A stretch of DNA of 64,000 nt from Ecdyonurus torrentis (taxonomy: Eukaryota; Arthropoda; Insecta; Ephemeroptera; Heptageniidae): assembly GCA_949318235.1 (NCBI GenBank), contig OX439132.1, positions 9,292,953-9,356,952 on the forward strand, in the 5' to 3' direction. The position numbers were made by a program, and so were the translations under genes. The first letter of the stretch is position 1; each line of letters begins with the position of its first letter. Below the pieces are notes generated by a model, which was given only the letters and a program-made list of their open reading frames with translations, searched no databases and was not told the DNA's origin. This document shows positions 40,831-54,159 of the stretch, one piece after another.

Positions 40831-42248
40831 AAAGATAAGAGTTTATTCAAGCTCAAGTAAAAAAGAATTACACATGTATTATAACAAAGTTTTGCTATAT
40901 TCACATTTTTGCACGTGGTTTTAGCTAAATATGGCTATTTAGGCGAGAGTCAACACTCGCTAACTCTCTCTATGTGTAGTGTTATAATGAGTTCGTTCCT
41001 TCTGCCTTGCGGTGTACGATAAAACATAATATAACCTCTTTCTACCTCTGTTAGAAAAAAATATATATGAAAACACATTAAAAAACAATTGTTGCGTAAT
41101 ATGTTTGTTATAATGAGAATAATTCATCACAATTAAAAATTTAATGAATATTAACCCAAAACATAATGTTATCAAATATGATTATTTGTTTCTAAATTTA
41201 GTTTTAATTATTTATATCATTATATTCTATACTTTTATGCATGAGAATATTTATTTAGATTAATATAAATTTTGAGATTAAAGTTAATCTGATACAATAT
41301 TATATTGTAAAATAAAAATTATATTTAAAAGCTTAAAGAAGCATTTAAAGGAAGCATTTAATAAAAAATGTTGTACTGTAATAATATGTTGTTGTTGAAT
41401 GCAGTGAAAGATTTACGTTAAAAGGGTAAAATTGAGAAATCGAACAATCAGCATTGTAAACTATCTTATTTTATAGCAATTTATAATTAATTTGTATTTC
41501 ATTATATAAACCTTACTTTGTCTTACCTGTCGATAAGACAATGTCTTGACTGGGACTGGAATTGGTGTAGCACAATAACACAATATGACAAAGGGGAAAA
41601 AAAAAAAAGAAAAAAAAAAGTATATAGGATAGGAGTAAACAGTTTCTAATAATTTCTATATATAACGCAATTCAGTGGCATGTTTAACATAATCTTTGCA
41701 AAGTTATAAGAAGAAATAGAAAAATATATCAAATTTCAGAGAGAGAGAGAGAGAGACTATAAATAAATAAAAAGTGAATACAGTACACAAATTTACATAA
41801 CATAGCTGTATGAAATGAATAGAGAATTCAATTTTTATTTAAAGCTAGAGAGAGAGAGAGAGAGAGAGAAAGCAATTAAAATAATACATCATTGGCTCTT
41901 TTTTTCTTCTTTTTTATCTTTTATATAAAATAAGTTTTAAAGATATCTATTTTGCACATCAATGCTTTCATGTATAGCTTAAAAAAAAAAATATCTTTTT
42001 ATCAGATATCTTTTTTGATCAAATTAAAAACAGAAATAAAGGAAATCACTTGAAAAATATTTCAAAACGGAATCTTTTTCTATTCATTGAACACTTATTT
42101 ATGAATAGATTTTTCGGGTCATAAGTTTCAGATATCATTGAGAGAAAGGGTCAAGCTATTTTAAATATTATACAGCCTCTTGTGTTTGTGTATGTGTAAA
42201 AGATAGAATGAAAATCAATTTAATATATTTTTGGAACGAGGAGAGAAT

Positions 42249-42295
<47 letters not shown>

Positions 42296-43479
42296 TTTTA
42301 GTTTCTCTATCTCTTTCTTTTTTGTGTTCTCCCGGTAACATAAACTTCAGGATAATGTCCGTTCATTCTCTGCTTATACATGTGTGTAAGCTAGATTATA
42401 TGATTCACAGTAAGGAAATTATTTTCTACATTAACTCACTTCTTTACACCGTACAAAAAACTATGTGTGTGTTCATTCTTTTTTTCAATTTCCTTTGTTA
42501 TTTTCATTTCATTAAAATTAAATTATTTTATAATAGAAATTATATTGAATTTTAAGTAAATGTGATAAATAAATAGAGTGCTCTCTTGCAGTTTTTTATC
42601 TGGAAAAAAACTCTTCATATTTTATCATTACTGTATATATATTTTTTTGGAAAGTAAAATACATGAAGAAAAAGAAAAAAAATACAGCAAAAAATGTGTA
42701 TTTCAGCAATTCATATATTTTTCATACATATGTCGAAATTGTCTAAAAGCTTATTATATATATCATTAAAAGTGTTTAAAAAATATAAAAAAGTAGCATC
42801 TTTTTAAATTTATTAAATAGCTAACAGAATATATCACGAAAATTTATTAAATTCTTTGCTTACAGCTCATGAATAATATTTATCTATGAAGTAAAAGGTT
42901 GGATGTTATAAATCATATTTACTATTTTTGACATAAAATTTAAGCAGAAAAAAAAAGTAATAATAATAATAAAAAAAAAAGATAAGATTTTTGCAATTAC
43001 CGTAATGTATTGAATATTAAATTTTGCTTACATAGTGAAAATTTTCTCACATTTCATTTGTCACATCTTTGGTGTGTCAACGGCATGCACGTTCATATTC
43101 TTATAGCTTATGATAAATGAGGAAGATTTTTGGTCCATTGTTGAGTATCACGTCACATCGTGATCTTTCACCTTACCCAGCACTAAATTTAAATGCAAAT
43201 CTCTTCTATAGGTGCGTGAGAAAGCAAGATTTTCATTAATTGAAATTTACTCTAACATTGTTGTCCGCATTACGAGGTATATTATAGTCAAAGATTTAAT
43301 ACTTATTTATATTTTATTATAGACTTGTGTATACTGTAACATACGATTACGAAATCAATCAAAATTTCACAACCAAACAATAGTGCTTGTTGCATTATTA
43401 TGTCATGAAATAAAAAAGAAAGAGTAATTAATAAAATTACATAATAATATTTTTAATGAAATATTCATAATATTTCTCA
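40827..43479. other. A+T-rich stretch with three AG arrays, no gene recognised
   Basis: AG arrays are at 41739-41756, 41847-41869 and 42251-42292. The 115-codon frame 42208-42555 begins in the last array (Arg-Glu run) and continues through unfamiliar Phe/Leu-rich sequence. I see no gene in it. A small palindrome ATCACG-TCACAT-CGTGAT lies at 43147-43164. Confidence 0.5.
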
Positions 43480-43549
43480 GTATAATAATAATTAATAACT
43501 TAAGGCGTAATGAGGGTTTAACAACCCTATTTTACAAAACGTTAACCAT
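43480..43549 (-). repeat. R7 retroposon-like 3' end, copy A
   Basis: On the minus strand it reads GTTTTGTAAAATAGGG, a hairpin AGGGTT-GTTA-AACCCT, then CTCATTACGCCTTAA and a TTA/ATT-rich tail. It aligns nearly base for base with 49945-50012. A stem-loop close to a short AT-rich microsatellite tail is usual for LINE and SINE 3' ends. The body upstream cannot be followed in either copy. Confidence 0.55.
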
Positions 43550-45936
43550 AAATAAACATAATTGAGGATATAAATATATAAGTAAAATATTTTGATTTAA
43601 TAATTTAATATAATTGGCAGTACGATCGATTTACAAGAAATGATAATAATAAAATAAACATTGCAAATTATTGCAAAAATGCTACTAAAAAATACACACT
43701 TATACATAATTACTTATATATTTTATAATGTATAATGACACTGAGGCATGTATTAAATAATTATTAAACCACTTTATATTATAAATTTTTTAATAATGAT
43801 AATTACTTTAGCAAGTTTTCAATAATTTTTGGTCGATAAATATGTTATAAATAATATGTAATTAGCTTGAATTCAAAATTTGCTAGATTAAATTCCGATA
43901 TGACATGATTATTCATAAATATAGAAATAGATTATAAAAACCACGATGATAAAAAAAAAAGAGAAGGAAAATAATAATAAGATGATTGATTTATTTCTCA
44001 ATTTTAAACTGTTGTTTTTCTATGTAATGTATCCATACTTTAAGAGTAAATATATATAGAAAAAAAAAGACCCATGTTTATAATTGAACAAATTCCTGCA
44101 GTATGTCATACAGTATCTGTTAAAAAGTCCCGTAAATTTATTTTTATGTAAAATATGTATTATGGCTTTACTAAATTATTATTCTTTTTGTTCACAGGTG
44201 GGTGTAACCAGTTTTTGCTGACTTGTAATGTAAGTTATTTACAAGTTTGACATCAACTTTATTTTTATTTAATTATTAAATTAAGTAAAAAATATATATA
44301 TATATATTTAATTCATAAATAATGTAGATGTAATTTTTTTTTTTAAATAAACGTTTGGTATAACAATAAAATGTATATACATCGTGATCAAAAATAAAAT
44401 ATTTTATAGAATGAATAAAATTTATTCGTGTGGCTATTATAAAAAATAAAAAACGTTACGCGATATATTACATGCGAGTACGAATAATAAATAATAAAAA
44501 CGGACATATTTTTAATTATTTTTTATTAAAAAAACACACATTATAATCGTATTTCAAACTAAAATTAAAAGTGACATGTACAATATATTATAATGAAAAA
44601 AAAAATTGTTGAATAATTATTTCAAAAATAAATACTAATAGAGGATAATATTTAAAAATCAAAAACAAAGTTGCGTGATCATTTGAAAAAAAAAATTCAG
44701 TATAAATAATACAAACACATCAAGCACATACTTTTTTTTTTTTTTTTTTAATTTTTTTAATCCGTTATTTAAATTATATTTTGATGACATAATATCAATC
44801 TAAAATTCATAATAATTGTCCAACAACTATATAAAAATTCTCATATTTTATTTAATCATTTCGTAATAAAATATTTTTATATTAAAAAAAACAATAAAAT
44901 ATTTTATTCTATTGAAAATTGTATTTAAACGCAGTATTATTAAAAGTAAATTCTAGTAATGAAAGCTAATAAAAATAATTCTTAGAAATGCTGTGTCGAA
45001 TATTATCGATTATTTGGCTATGATAAATAATAAAATAATTTTTGTGACGTCAGAGATGGAAGAGAAAAGTGCTGACGTTTATATAATATTATTTGAATAA
45101 ACTTGTCAAACCTTCAAAATAAATATTGCGGTGATAACGTTTTTTTTTTTTTTTTTTTTTTTTATACGTAATATAGTCTCCATTTCTACAGATTGATTTA
45201 GTATTGAAACTTTTTAAGGGAAATAACCTTTCTGTTATTTTTATTATTTCTGGGTTTTGTTTATTCATAATACGTTATATCGTTATAAATATACGTATAT
45301 TTATAACTTGTTTTTGTTTAACTTTTACATTAAATTGATTTATGTAATTCAAGGAAAATAGGTTTGATTTTTGTTTCCTATATGCACAGAATTAAGTTTT
45401 TTTTTTTTTATTGTTGTATTGAATAATTTAAGTTCATAATAAAATAAATTTAAAACTTTTCGGTGCACAATATAAGATAAATAAAACATTTTGGGTTCTT
45501 CTTCATTTTTTTTAACAGTCTGCCCATATGGTTTATATTTATATCATTTTTTATGTTGAATTTTGGACTAAAATTTGAAGTTATTTTCATTATCTCGTTA
45601 CCTTTTTCCTTCAAAATGATTGTTATTAATTTTTCATTCTTAAAAATTAATTTTAATAAGAAAATATAGGGTTTATAATAAAACAAAATGTAATTAAATT
45701 AATGATCCGGACAATAGCAATTACTTAAATGTAAGATTAAGATATTACAACATCAAAATATTGATTTTTAAATTTGTTAACGTTTGCATAAATAAAATTT
45801 ATAATATACAAGATCGTATAAATTAATTTTTATTATGATCTTTGACGATAAAATTTTATAATAAAAAACAACAATGTAATCAATAATAAGTGTTTGCATG
45901 TCAAGCATTATTGCAAAACTATATTTTTATAAATCA

Positions 45937-45971
<35 letters not shown>

Positions 45972-48318
45972 AGAACACGAAACGTTTTAAACACACGCGA
46001 GGCAAATAAAACATTAATTTTGTTATAAACGATGAAAATAATATGTGTGTGGCCATGTGTATTTTAAAATAATAAATATTTGAAATATGCTATTCATTTA
46101 ACCGTCTCATTAAATTTAAACTCTTCTAAATATATATATTTTTTTGAAGTGCTATTTTTTAATTATACCAAAAATAAAATTATTGATATATTGAATTGAG
46201 TGAAAATGATTGTTATTGTTAAGTTAAAATAGCCATGGAAAATTTATATGAATATTTTAATAACATTGAGTGCTTTGCGTAAAATCAAAGTTTTAGTTTT
46301 GATCAATTAAATTTTAAAATTCTATTATCAAAATATTGTGATTTTACTATAATTACAATAGTTTTGTCATGTATTTTAAGAGAGCAATTTCAAATAATAG
46401 TAAACATTAGTTATCTATAATTAATTGAAATGAAAATTAATTTTATATGGATAACATTTTGAAATTAAACAGAAATTTAAATTTACTATTATTTCTAGTT
46501 ATAAATTTTAAATATAAAAGAGAAATGTTATTTTTATAGGCAAAAATAGTGATTATACAAGTGACGAAATTTTAACTTTACCTGAGATGTAAAATATATT
46601 ATACTACTTTTATATTTTTTTATACATACAATTCTAATTTTAAAAGTTGGTGTTAGAAAAGTTGGGAAAAAAAAAAACGGAAGAAAAACTACATTAGGCG
46701 GTGGGAATATTCTGAAATGTAAAACGCCTAATTGTGTTTTTATGTACGAAAAAAAATGAAGTAGAGTGTATTTAATAATGATGAACCTACACGACACAAA
46801 AGGTTTTTTTTCCTTCTACTATATACGCCTTCTTTAGTTTTTACGCCTTCATATCAAGGAAAAAAAAAAAGCATTGCAATAAGCAAGTCACACATAACTT
46901 CAAAGTTATTTTAATCTGAATCTCTTTTTAAGAAGTTTGTTAGAGAAAACTCTTTTTATTTTCTTGTCCGCCTTCTCTCCCGTCTTATGCCCTTGCCATT
47001 ATTTTTTCTTTCTCTTAATTCCAGACATCTTGGGCGAGATTCTTTATTACATAGACTTATTATATAAAAATGTTACTTTATTTTTTAAAAGTCAAAAAAA
47101 TTAGTTAACATTAAAGTCATAGACAAGGTCATTGATAAAGATTATAAACAAGTTTCTCACAAATGTATACAAGAGAATTATTTAAATTTTCTACTCACAA
47201 TTGTTTTTTTAGAACATCAAAGTCATATTATATGCAAATTCATTGAACCAATGTTTTACAACGGTAGAATGAGTAAACAGAGTTGACATCAACATGCATA
47301 CCAGAACCGCACGGGCAAACATTAAAGCAATGAAACCAAAAGCATTGATTGCTATAGTGTATGTAATATTTTATAGCATGTAGCATAAAGTCACAAGGAA
47401 ATTATTTCTATGTTAATTATGAAGATAATTGTTTACTAATTACCTACTCTACTCTATATAAAACGAGGGAAATATTTGAGTCATTTTTTTATAATTTTTA
47501 AAGCTATTTTATATAATTCTCTTTAATTTAACTAATAAAATTGATCTATATATATTTTATAAATAACAATGAATTATCTTTAATTATTTAATTGAAAAAC
47601 TAATTAATAATAATTTAACTAAATCAGTTTTTAATTAATTGGTGTTCAATTTCATTATTTTAGATTTTTATCTTTTTAAAGTCACCTATGCAGTAGATTT
47701 TCTCAAATCTGCAGCTCTTTGGCAGCTGTGTTTTTTTAGAGAGAGAAACAACAAAATACAAATTCTCTAGAGAGTGAAACTTGACATTCTACTTGGCACG
47801 ATCTATGCGGACGCTCATTAAGAAAATCTCGGGGAAAAAACAACAAAATTCAACGTAGTTAGCAGTGTTATTATTATGTCTTCCCATTTTAAAATATTAG
47901 CAAGACATTATTTAAATTTTTAATTAATTAAGTGTAATTTTAGTTCCTTTTCACATTATCTTTGCTATTTTTATATATACGAAAACCAAATGTTTGCTTA
48001 GATAGTAATTTATTTCAAAAACATTACGAAGATACATGATGCTATTAAATTAATACGAGAAAATGATAGAGATAGACCAAATTTCTGACAAGCAATTAAA
48101 AATCGAATAAGGTATTGAAATATAGAATATATATTTAGTTAAATAGAAAAGGCATTAAAAAAGAAATTCTTTTCAACTTTTTTAAAGTTTTTCTTTACTT
48201 AAATTTTAATCTATATTCCTTAGAGTTGATTGTTGTGTAAAAATTGTTTATATAACAGCATATTACGTTGACAGTTGATATACACAATAATATGCATAGT
48301 ACAAAATGACCTATAGAA
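43550..48318. other. Long A+T-rich stretch with T runs, no gene recognised
   Basis: T runs lie at 44730-44749, 45140-45163 (24 T) and 45941-45969 (29 T). The last is followed by GCAG/AACACG, which resembles a polypyrimidine tract plus 3' splice site, but the following frame is short. An acceptor-like TTTTTGTTCACAG/GTGG lies near 44198. The minus-strand frames 45450-45686 and 46534-46797 are Ile/Lys/Phe-rich and unfamiliar. TGACGTCA occurs near 45046. Confidence 0.5.
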
Positions 48319-48319
48319 C

Positions 48320-48389
<70 letters not shown>
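48319..48389. repeat. (AG)n microsatellite, first of a close pair
   Basis: A pure AG array of about 70 bp, same orientation as the larger array that starts 48 bp later. Confidence 0.96.
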
Positions 48390-48393
<4 letters not shown>

Positions 48394-48434
48394 GTGCATC
48401 ACTTGAACAAGAAAATTGCAGCTGCATGTTAAGT

Positions 48435-49318
<884 letters not shown>

Positions 49319-49510
49319 TGAGGGTTCACAATGACAATAGTGTTAGTATATGGATCGTGGACAAAAGAACAGAACGGAAGCATCGGTTGAGCTAATCAGG
49401 CGCCTCCTTTTCTTTGTCACCACCGCGTGATCTGATCACTATGGACCAAAATGATCCTCTCTCTTTTCATCTCTAGAGCTAGACTTAAAGGTCATTTAGG
49501 ACTTTATCCT
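49319..49510. promoter_or_regulatory. GC-richer island with a 13-base palindrome
   Basis: The block includes GGATCGTGGACAAAAGAACA, GCATCGGTTGAGCTAATCAG, GCGCCTCC, ACCACCGCG and the palindrome GTGATC-T-GATCAC (49427-49439). Base composition departs clearly from the flanks. No frame of note is present. A conserved non-coding element or the edge of an untranslated exon are both possible. I cannot distinguish them. Confidence 0.25.
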
Positions 49511-49944
49511 TTCTTTTTTCTTTCCTCCTTTTCTTGTTGCATTGATTTTTATATGTATGTATTATGACGTAGGAAGCCAAAAATAAACACACTGAAAGAA
49601 ATTATAATATATTATATTATACTTTAGTACTTTAAAATTATCTCAGTTTTTTAATTGTTTAGAATTTTAATCATGTTCATTTATATAAAACAAATATTTC
49701 AAAAAAGAAAAAAAACAACAATAAAATAAAACTAAAAAAATAAAATAAAAGTATATTATACCAAATTTTTTAATTTTCTAATACATTAATTTTAGAAACT
49801 TTTCTCTATTAAAAAATGATCCTTCATTCTGCAAATAATAACAAAAGTATTAAATTTTTGCATGAAAAAAATCATATACCTTATGAATCATAAGTTTAGA
49901 TTAATTATCATTATTAAATTATAAGTATATAAACTAAATATCTG
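49511..49944. other. A+T-rich spacer, nothing recognised
   Basis: Unique A+T-rich DNA. Confidence 0.5.
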
Positions 49945-50012
49945 GTCAAGGTTTTGTAAAATAGGGCTGTCAAGCCCTCACAATGCCTTAATAAAGTTTA
50001 TTATTATTATTA
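49945..50012 (+). repeat. R7 retroposon-like 3' end, copy B
   Basis: GTCAAGGTTTTGTAAAAT is followed by the hairpin AGGGCT-GTCA-AGCCCT (49963-49978), CTCACAATGCCTTAATAAAG with AATAAA at 49990-49995, and a (TTA)n tail (49998-50011). Hairpin, AATAAA and a short TTA microsatellite in this order resemble the 3' end of a LINE or SINE. The upstream body is not recognisable, so this is probably a strongly 5'-truncated copy. Confidence 0.6.
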
Positions 50013-50267
50013 ATTAAGTTATCATTAATGAAGCACACATATTCGTCGAATATGCTTCAAACATGCTCGCTAAAAGTGTGCATTAACATTTTATGTAATT
50101 GTTGGATTTTGTTGGTATATAACTATAACAAAAAAAATTATATAATATTGTTGAACTGATGGATTATATATTATATTGTTTTGAAGATTAAAAAGTTGGA
50201 TTTAAAAAAGATAAAATAAAAAAAGGTATTGTCTTGACATTTGATTTATATTAAAAGCTTCTCATTG

Positions 50268-50299
<32 letters not shown>

Positions 50300-50510
50300 G
50301 TGAGGTGAAAAATATTGCAATAAAGTTATGAAGTCTGTTATATTCTTGCAAGTAAGAAAGTATGAGATTAGAATCCAAGTGGTGGTGATGAGCTTATGTG
50401 GGTATTTATTTTAACGTACTCTTGAGTGACAGCAAAGTTGGCGTTAGACTTATGCTGTATAAGATAAAGAAGTAAAAAACTAGAAGAAAAAGAAGAAGAA
50501 AAGTTATTAG

Positions 50511-50542
<32 letters not shown>

Positions 50543-50559
50543 AACTGAAGAGTCAGAAA
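50013..50559. other. A+T-rich stretch with two long A runs
   Basis: A runs at about 50271-50299 and 50511-50540, the second preceded by AGAAGAAGAAAAG. No retroposon body could be recognised before either. Confidence 0.5.
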
Positions 50560-50780
50560 GTATAAGGCTTAAGGAGAGATTAGCTTCTTTTCTTTGTAGA
50601 CAGCTAGTGCGAGAATCAATCTCGCTAGCGGACTTACACTTTTTTTTTTAAAGACGCGACTTGAGAAAAAAAAATTGCTTCGTCAGCAAGGCAAGTTAGT
50701 TTGTGGCTCGTGCTACAAGTTAAAGGGCCACTCCGGGAAAACTGACTAGCTAATAATGTTATAGTCTTTGTTTAACAAGA
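50560..50780. other. GC-richer block with a strong hairpin and a TTAAAGGG word
   Basis: GCTAGTGCGAGA (50603-50614) pairs with TCTCGCTAGC (50620-50629) over a five-base loop. Further on, GTTAAAGGGCCACTCCGGGA (near 50719) resembles the R3 end (TTAAAGGAATAGACCGG) in its TTAAAGG...CCGG layout. This could be a decayed edge of a related TTAA element. No matching second end was found. Confidence 0.3.
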
Positions 50781-51057
50781 AAAAAATGTGAGATAAAGTA
50801 ACTTTATTTAGACCATTTTAACTTTAACCTCTTGAGTTTTTATTTGCACGCACAGTTGAGTTGTGTGTTACCACTGAAACGTAAGCTTAATTGGAAGTGC
50901 AAGTTTGAATTCTGTGAAGTATTTAGTTCATGCTATAAATTATTTAATACTTTTTTTGGTGACAATATTATGTCATACGAAAGCGTGACGTTGAATTTGG
51001 GATGAACAATTTAAAAAAATACAATATAAGTTGTTGTTTTTTACCGAGTTGAATTTG

Positions 51058-51058
<1 letters not shown>

Positions 51059-51123
<65 letters not shown>
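51059..51123. repeat. (CT)n microsatellite, 65 bp
   Basis: A pure CT array. Frames through it on both strands are artefacts. Confidence 0.95.
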
Positions 51124-51126
<3 letters not shown>

Positions 51127-51294
51127 AATAAAAATAATGTAGCCAGTATATTTCATATGAAAAAGCAGAGAGCTAGAGAGTATAAGAAAGATTACATTGA
51201 CAAATCTAAATATAGCTTACACGTATAATAAATTGATTTCATATATCTAACTGATCTCTTTTATTGTCTTCATTTAAATAAAAAAAAAAATTTG

Positions 51295-51440
51295 ACCAGT
51301 TTGGTCCTTTAGAGTTTTGCACGAGGTGTTTGTTCTCAGTTTGGCTGTTAGTCAGCTCATGATGAAGTGATGGATTTGGCTGACAGAACACACAACTCAA
51401 CGCCCCATTAGTCAACTCTACAACGTCCTCAACCGAATAA
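51295..51440. other. GC-richer block with an imperfect hairpin
   Basis: GTGTTTGTTCTCAG (near 51327) pairs imperfectly with CTGACAGAACACAC (near 51379) around a 40-base loop that contains its own GGCTGTTAGTCAGC. TTTGGTCC, CAACGCCCC and CAACGTCCTCAACCG give higher G+C than neighbours. I see no coding frame. Confidence 0.25.
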
Positions 51441-52523
51441 TATTATCTACATTCGTAATCTAGCAAACATATAGTGCCAATAAATAAACCTTCTATTCAT
51501 CATGTCACTTTTATGTAATTCGAGATTGTATATTCATTTTAAATTAATTAATTTTGTATACTATATATTGTAAGATAATACAAAGTAATTTACTTTATTA
51601 AGCTTTCCCAGAATATTTTATATTATATTCATGAATAGGCTCTTTGCCTAAAAAAAAAAAAAAAAAACTAAGACTATAGTTACTTTGACAGAGTAATGGA
51701 TGTATGAGATTGCAAAAACATAAAATATTTCACTAATCACTTTTCTTATTTTACGTAATGTAATGGGTATAGTTTAATGATAAATTCTTTCTTGGGTGTG
51801 CCAGTATTGATTTTTAATGTACATTAAATGACTGATTGATGCAAAATTGACGATAATGAAAGTGGAGGTTGCTTTTATAGGCTTGAATTAATTTTTTTAT
51901 AATCAGTCAGAAAAGCAGAAAATAATTTTTTTTATATATTTTAAAACAAGTTCCCAAAAAATCGTATAGGAAAAATCAAGACATTCTCTGTGTTAGTAAA
52001 TATGATAGTATTATTACCATCAGAAATCTATGCATTTAAATGGAAACTTTAATTAATGTAATACGCCATATAAATGCATTGGGGTGATAAAATAAATTTA
52101 CTATCATCAGTATGTACTATACCTATTCATTGAACCGAACTGTTAAACAGTACAATTAGTTAGAAAATTTGATCATAATAATATATAGACAATAACATAT
52201 ATATAAATACAATAATAAATAACATGAAGTTGAGTAATCACTATTTTCTAATTCTATGTCACAAATTTTATGTGACATTTATGAGTGTTATTTCAACATG
52301 CTTTTCTTTTTTATCGTCTCTGAGAGACTTCTAAATCCAATTCATATAGAATTAAATTATTATTAAGTATAAAAAAAAGATGACAAGTCATAATATTATG
52401 ACATATATTTACTGTCACGAAATGAAAGGGTTGAATGGTTTATAAAGAATTTTAGCATTATCATCTACTAATGAAGGAGACATATTTTCTTCATCTTCTT
52501 CTCATTTTTTTCTTTATATGACA

Positions 52524-52569
<46 letters not shown>

Positions 52570-54107
52570 CACTCTCTGTGGAATCTCATCTCGTCAACAT
52601 TTTTGTTTTGTATTGTCAATTTTCATATTACTAAGTAAGTCAAGAAAAGAGAGAGAAAAAAATATTTTACATTTTTTAATAATAAAAAATAATATTCTAA
52701 AAGGTAATCATAATAAAAAAAAATGTTAATATAAAGAATAATAATAAAAAAAAAAACGTGATGATGAATTCATACATGACTGCATATAAATATTTTTGTA
52801 AACAGTGTAAAGTATGAAGAAAAGGAGAGCTTATTTCTAAGATTAAAACTCCCTTGTATATATATTTTTTAAATAACGATTGTGTTTTCTTGCTCTTTAT
52901 ACGTATAATATTAACTCCTATACTTGTTATGTAGAGAAATTTCATCCTTATATAGTTTTTTTAACCAAAAAGTATTCTACATCTTTCTCTCTAGATAAAT
53001 ACACGGAAAAAACGAAATATACGTATAGTAAAAATTTACACACAAGCTAATGCCTACCTTTGAAACACAATTTTATGCAATTTATTTAAAATATATAATT
53101 TTTGTGTTATTCTCTGTATCAAAAATCTATTTTATTAAATTACCACCTAACTCAATGCTGAAAAAAATGTGTATTATTTTATTGAAATAAAATATAAATG
53201 GGATAATCCATGATGTTCTTTAAATCTATTTTTCCGTGTTCTTTTACTCACATTGTTTTTCTGTTTTTTTAAGTATATTATTTTCTCTCTCCAATTCTGT
53301 CCATCAATGTGTACATATGAAGAAGGCGTTAATCATTATAAAACCCTCAAGACAACACAATTCATCTATACAGTTTTTTATATCTCCCTCATCAAATCTT
53401 ATTAAAAATTTCACGGACCACATAATATTACTAACAGTATTTGTTTCAATTTTAGGTCTTCAGTTTATATTTTATATCTTCAAGCAGAATAAAATTTAAA
53501 AATATAAATTTATTACATTTTTTAATGTATAAATATACAACATGGTTAGTTATTTAAAGTATATAAAGAAAAAAAAAATGGAAAGTAGGTATACTTGCAT
53601 GACTTAATGAAAAAGCATAATACACTAAAGAGCTCCTTCTTTGTTCTTTCTTTTAATATTATATATAAGTTTAAAAGTGTAATAAAAAGGTAAAGTTGTA
53701 GGTAACGAGCAAAATGGTATATATAAAATGTGTGTCTTATATATAAAAGATAATTTTTTATGACTCTTCTTCACATAATGCTTTATTATAAGTAATTACT
53801 TTAAATTTAAGGGAGAAAAAAATTCTAAAGCAGCACACAATTTTCATTATACTTTAAGTTTAGTTAAATACTGTAAAGTTGATACTGTTTTGTTGAAACT
53901 ATTATTTTAGAAAATAATGTCAAGATAGGTATTTAGCACATTTTTATCCACTGGGACACTGCAACAACACTTAAAATTCTCTGTAAATTCAGTGTTTTAG
54001 ATTCGTTATTTTTTAATAGGCTAATTTTACAATAAAGTGGTTATTTTGCTATATATGTTTCAAATTATTTTTAAGTCCCGTATTTTGCCTTTGGTGTAAT
54101 GTGATCG

Positions 54108-54110
<3 letters not shown>
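51441..54110. other. A+T-rich stretch with a CT array, no gene recognised
   Basis: A CT array lies at 52531-52563. The 87-codon frame 53236-53499 reads through a hydrophobic start (MFFYSHCFSVFLSILFSLSN) but has no recognisable domain. An acceptor-like TTTCAATTTTAG/G falls inside it near 53455. Confidence 0.45.

Positions 54111-54158
<48 letters not shown>
54111..54158. repeat. (AT)n microsatellite
   Basis: A pure alternation of about 48 bp. Confidence 0.94.

Positions 54159-54159
<1 letters not shown>

Noticed and set aside
49990..49995. AATAAA words as gene polyadenylation signals across the window
   Set aside because: They are extremely frequent at this base composition. Only the one within R7 was used, because its context is shared by ordered neighbours.
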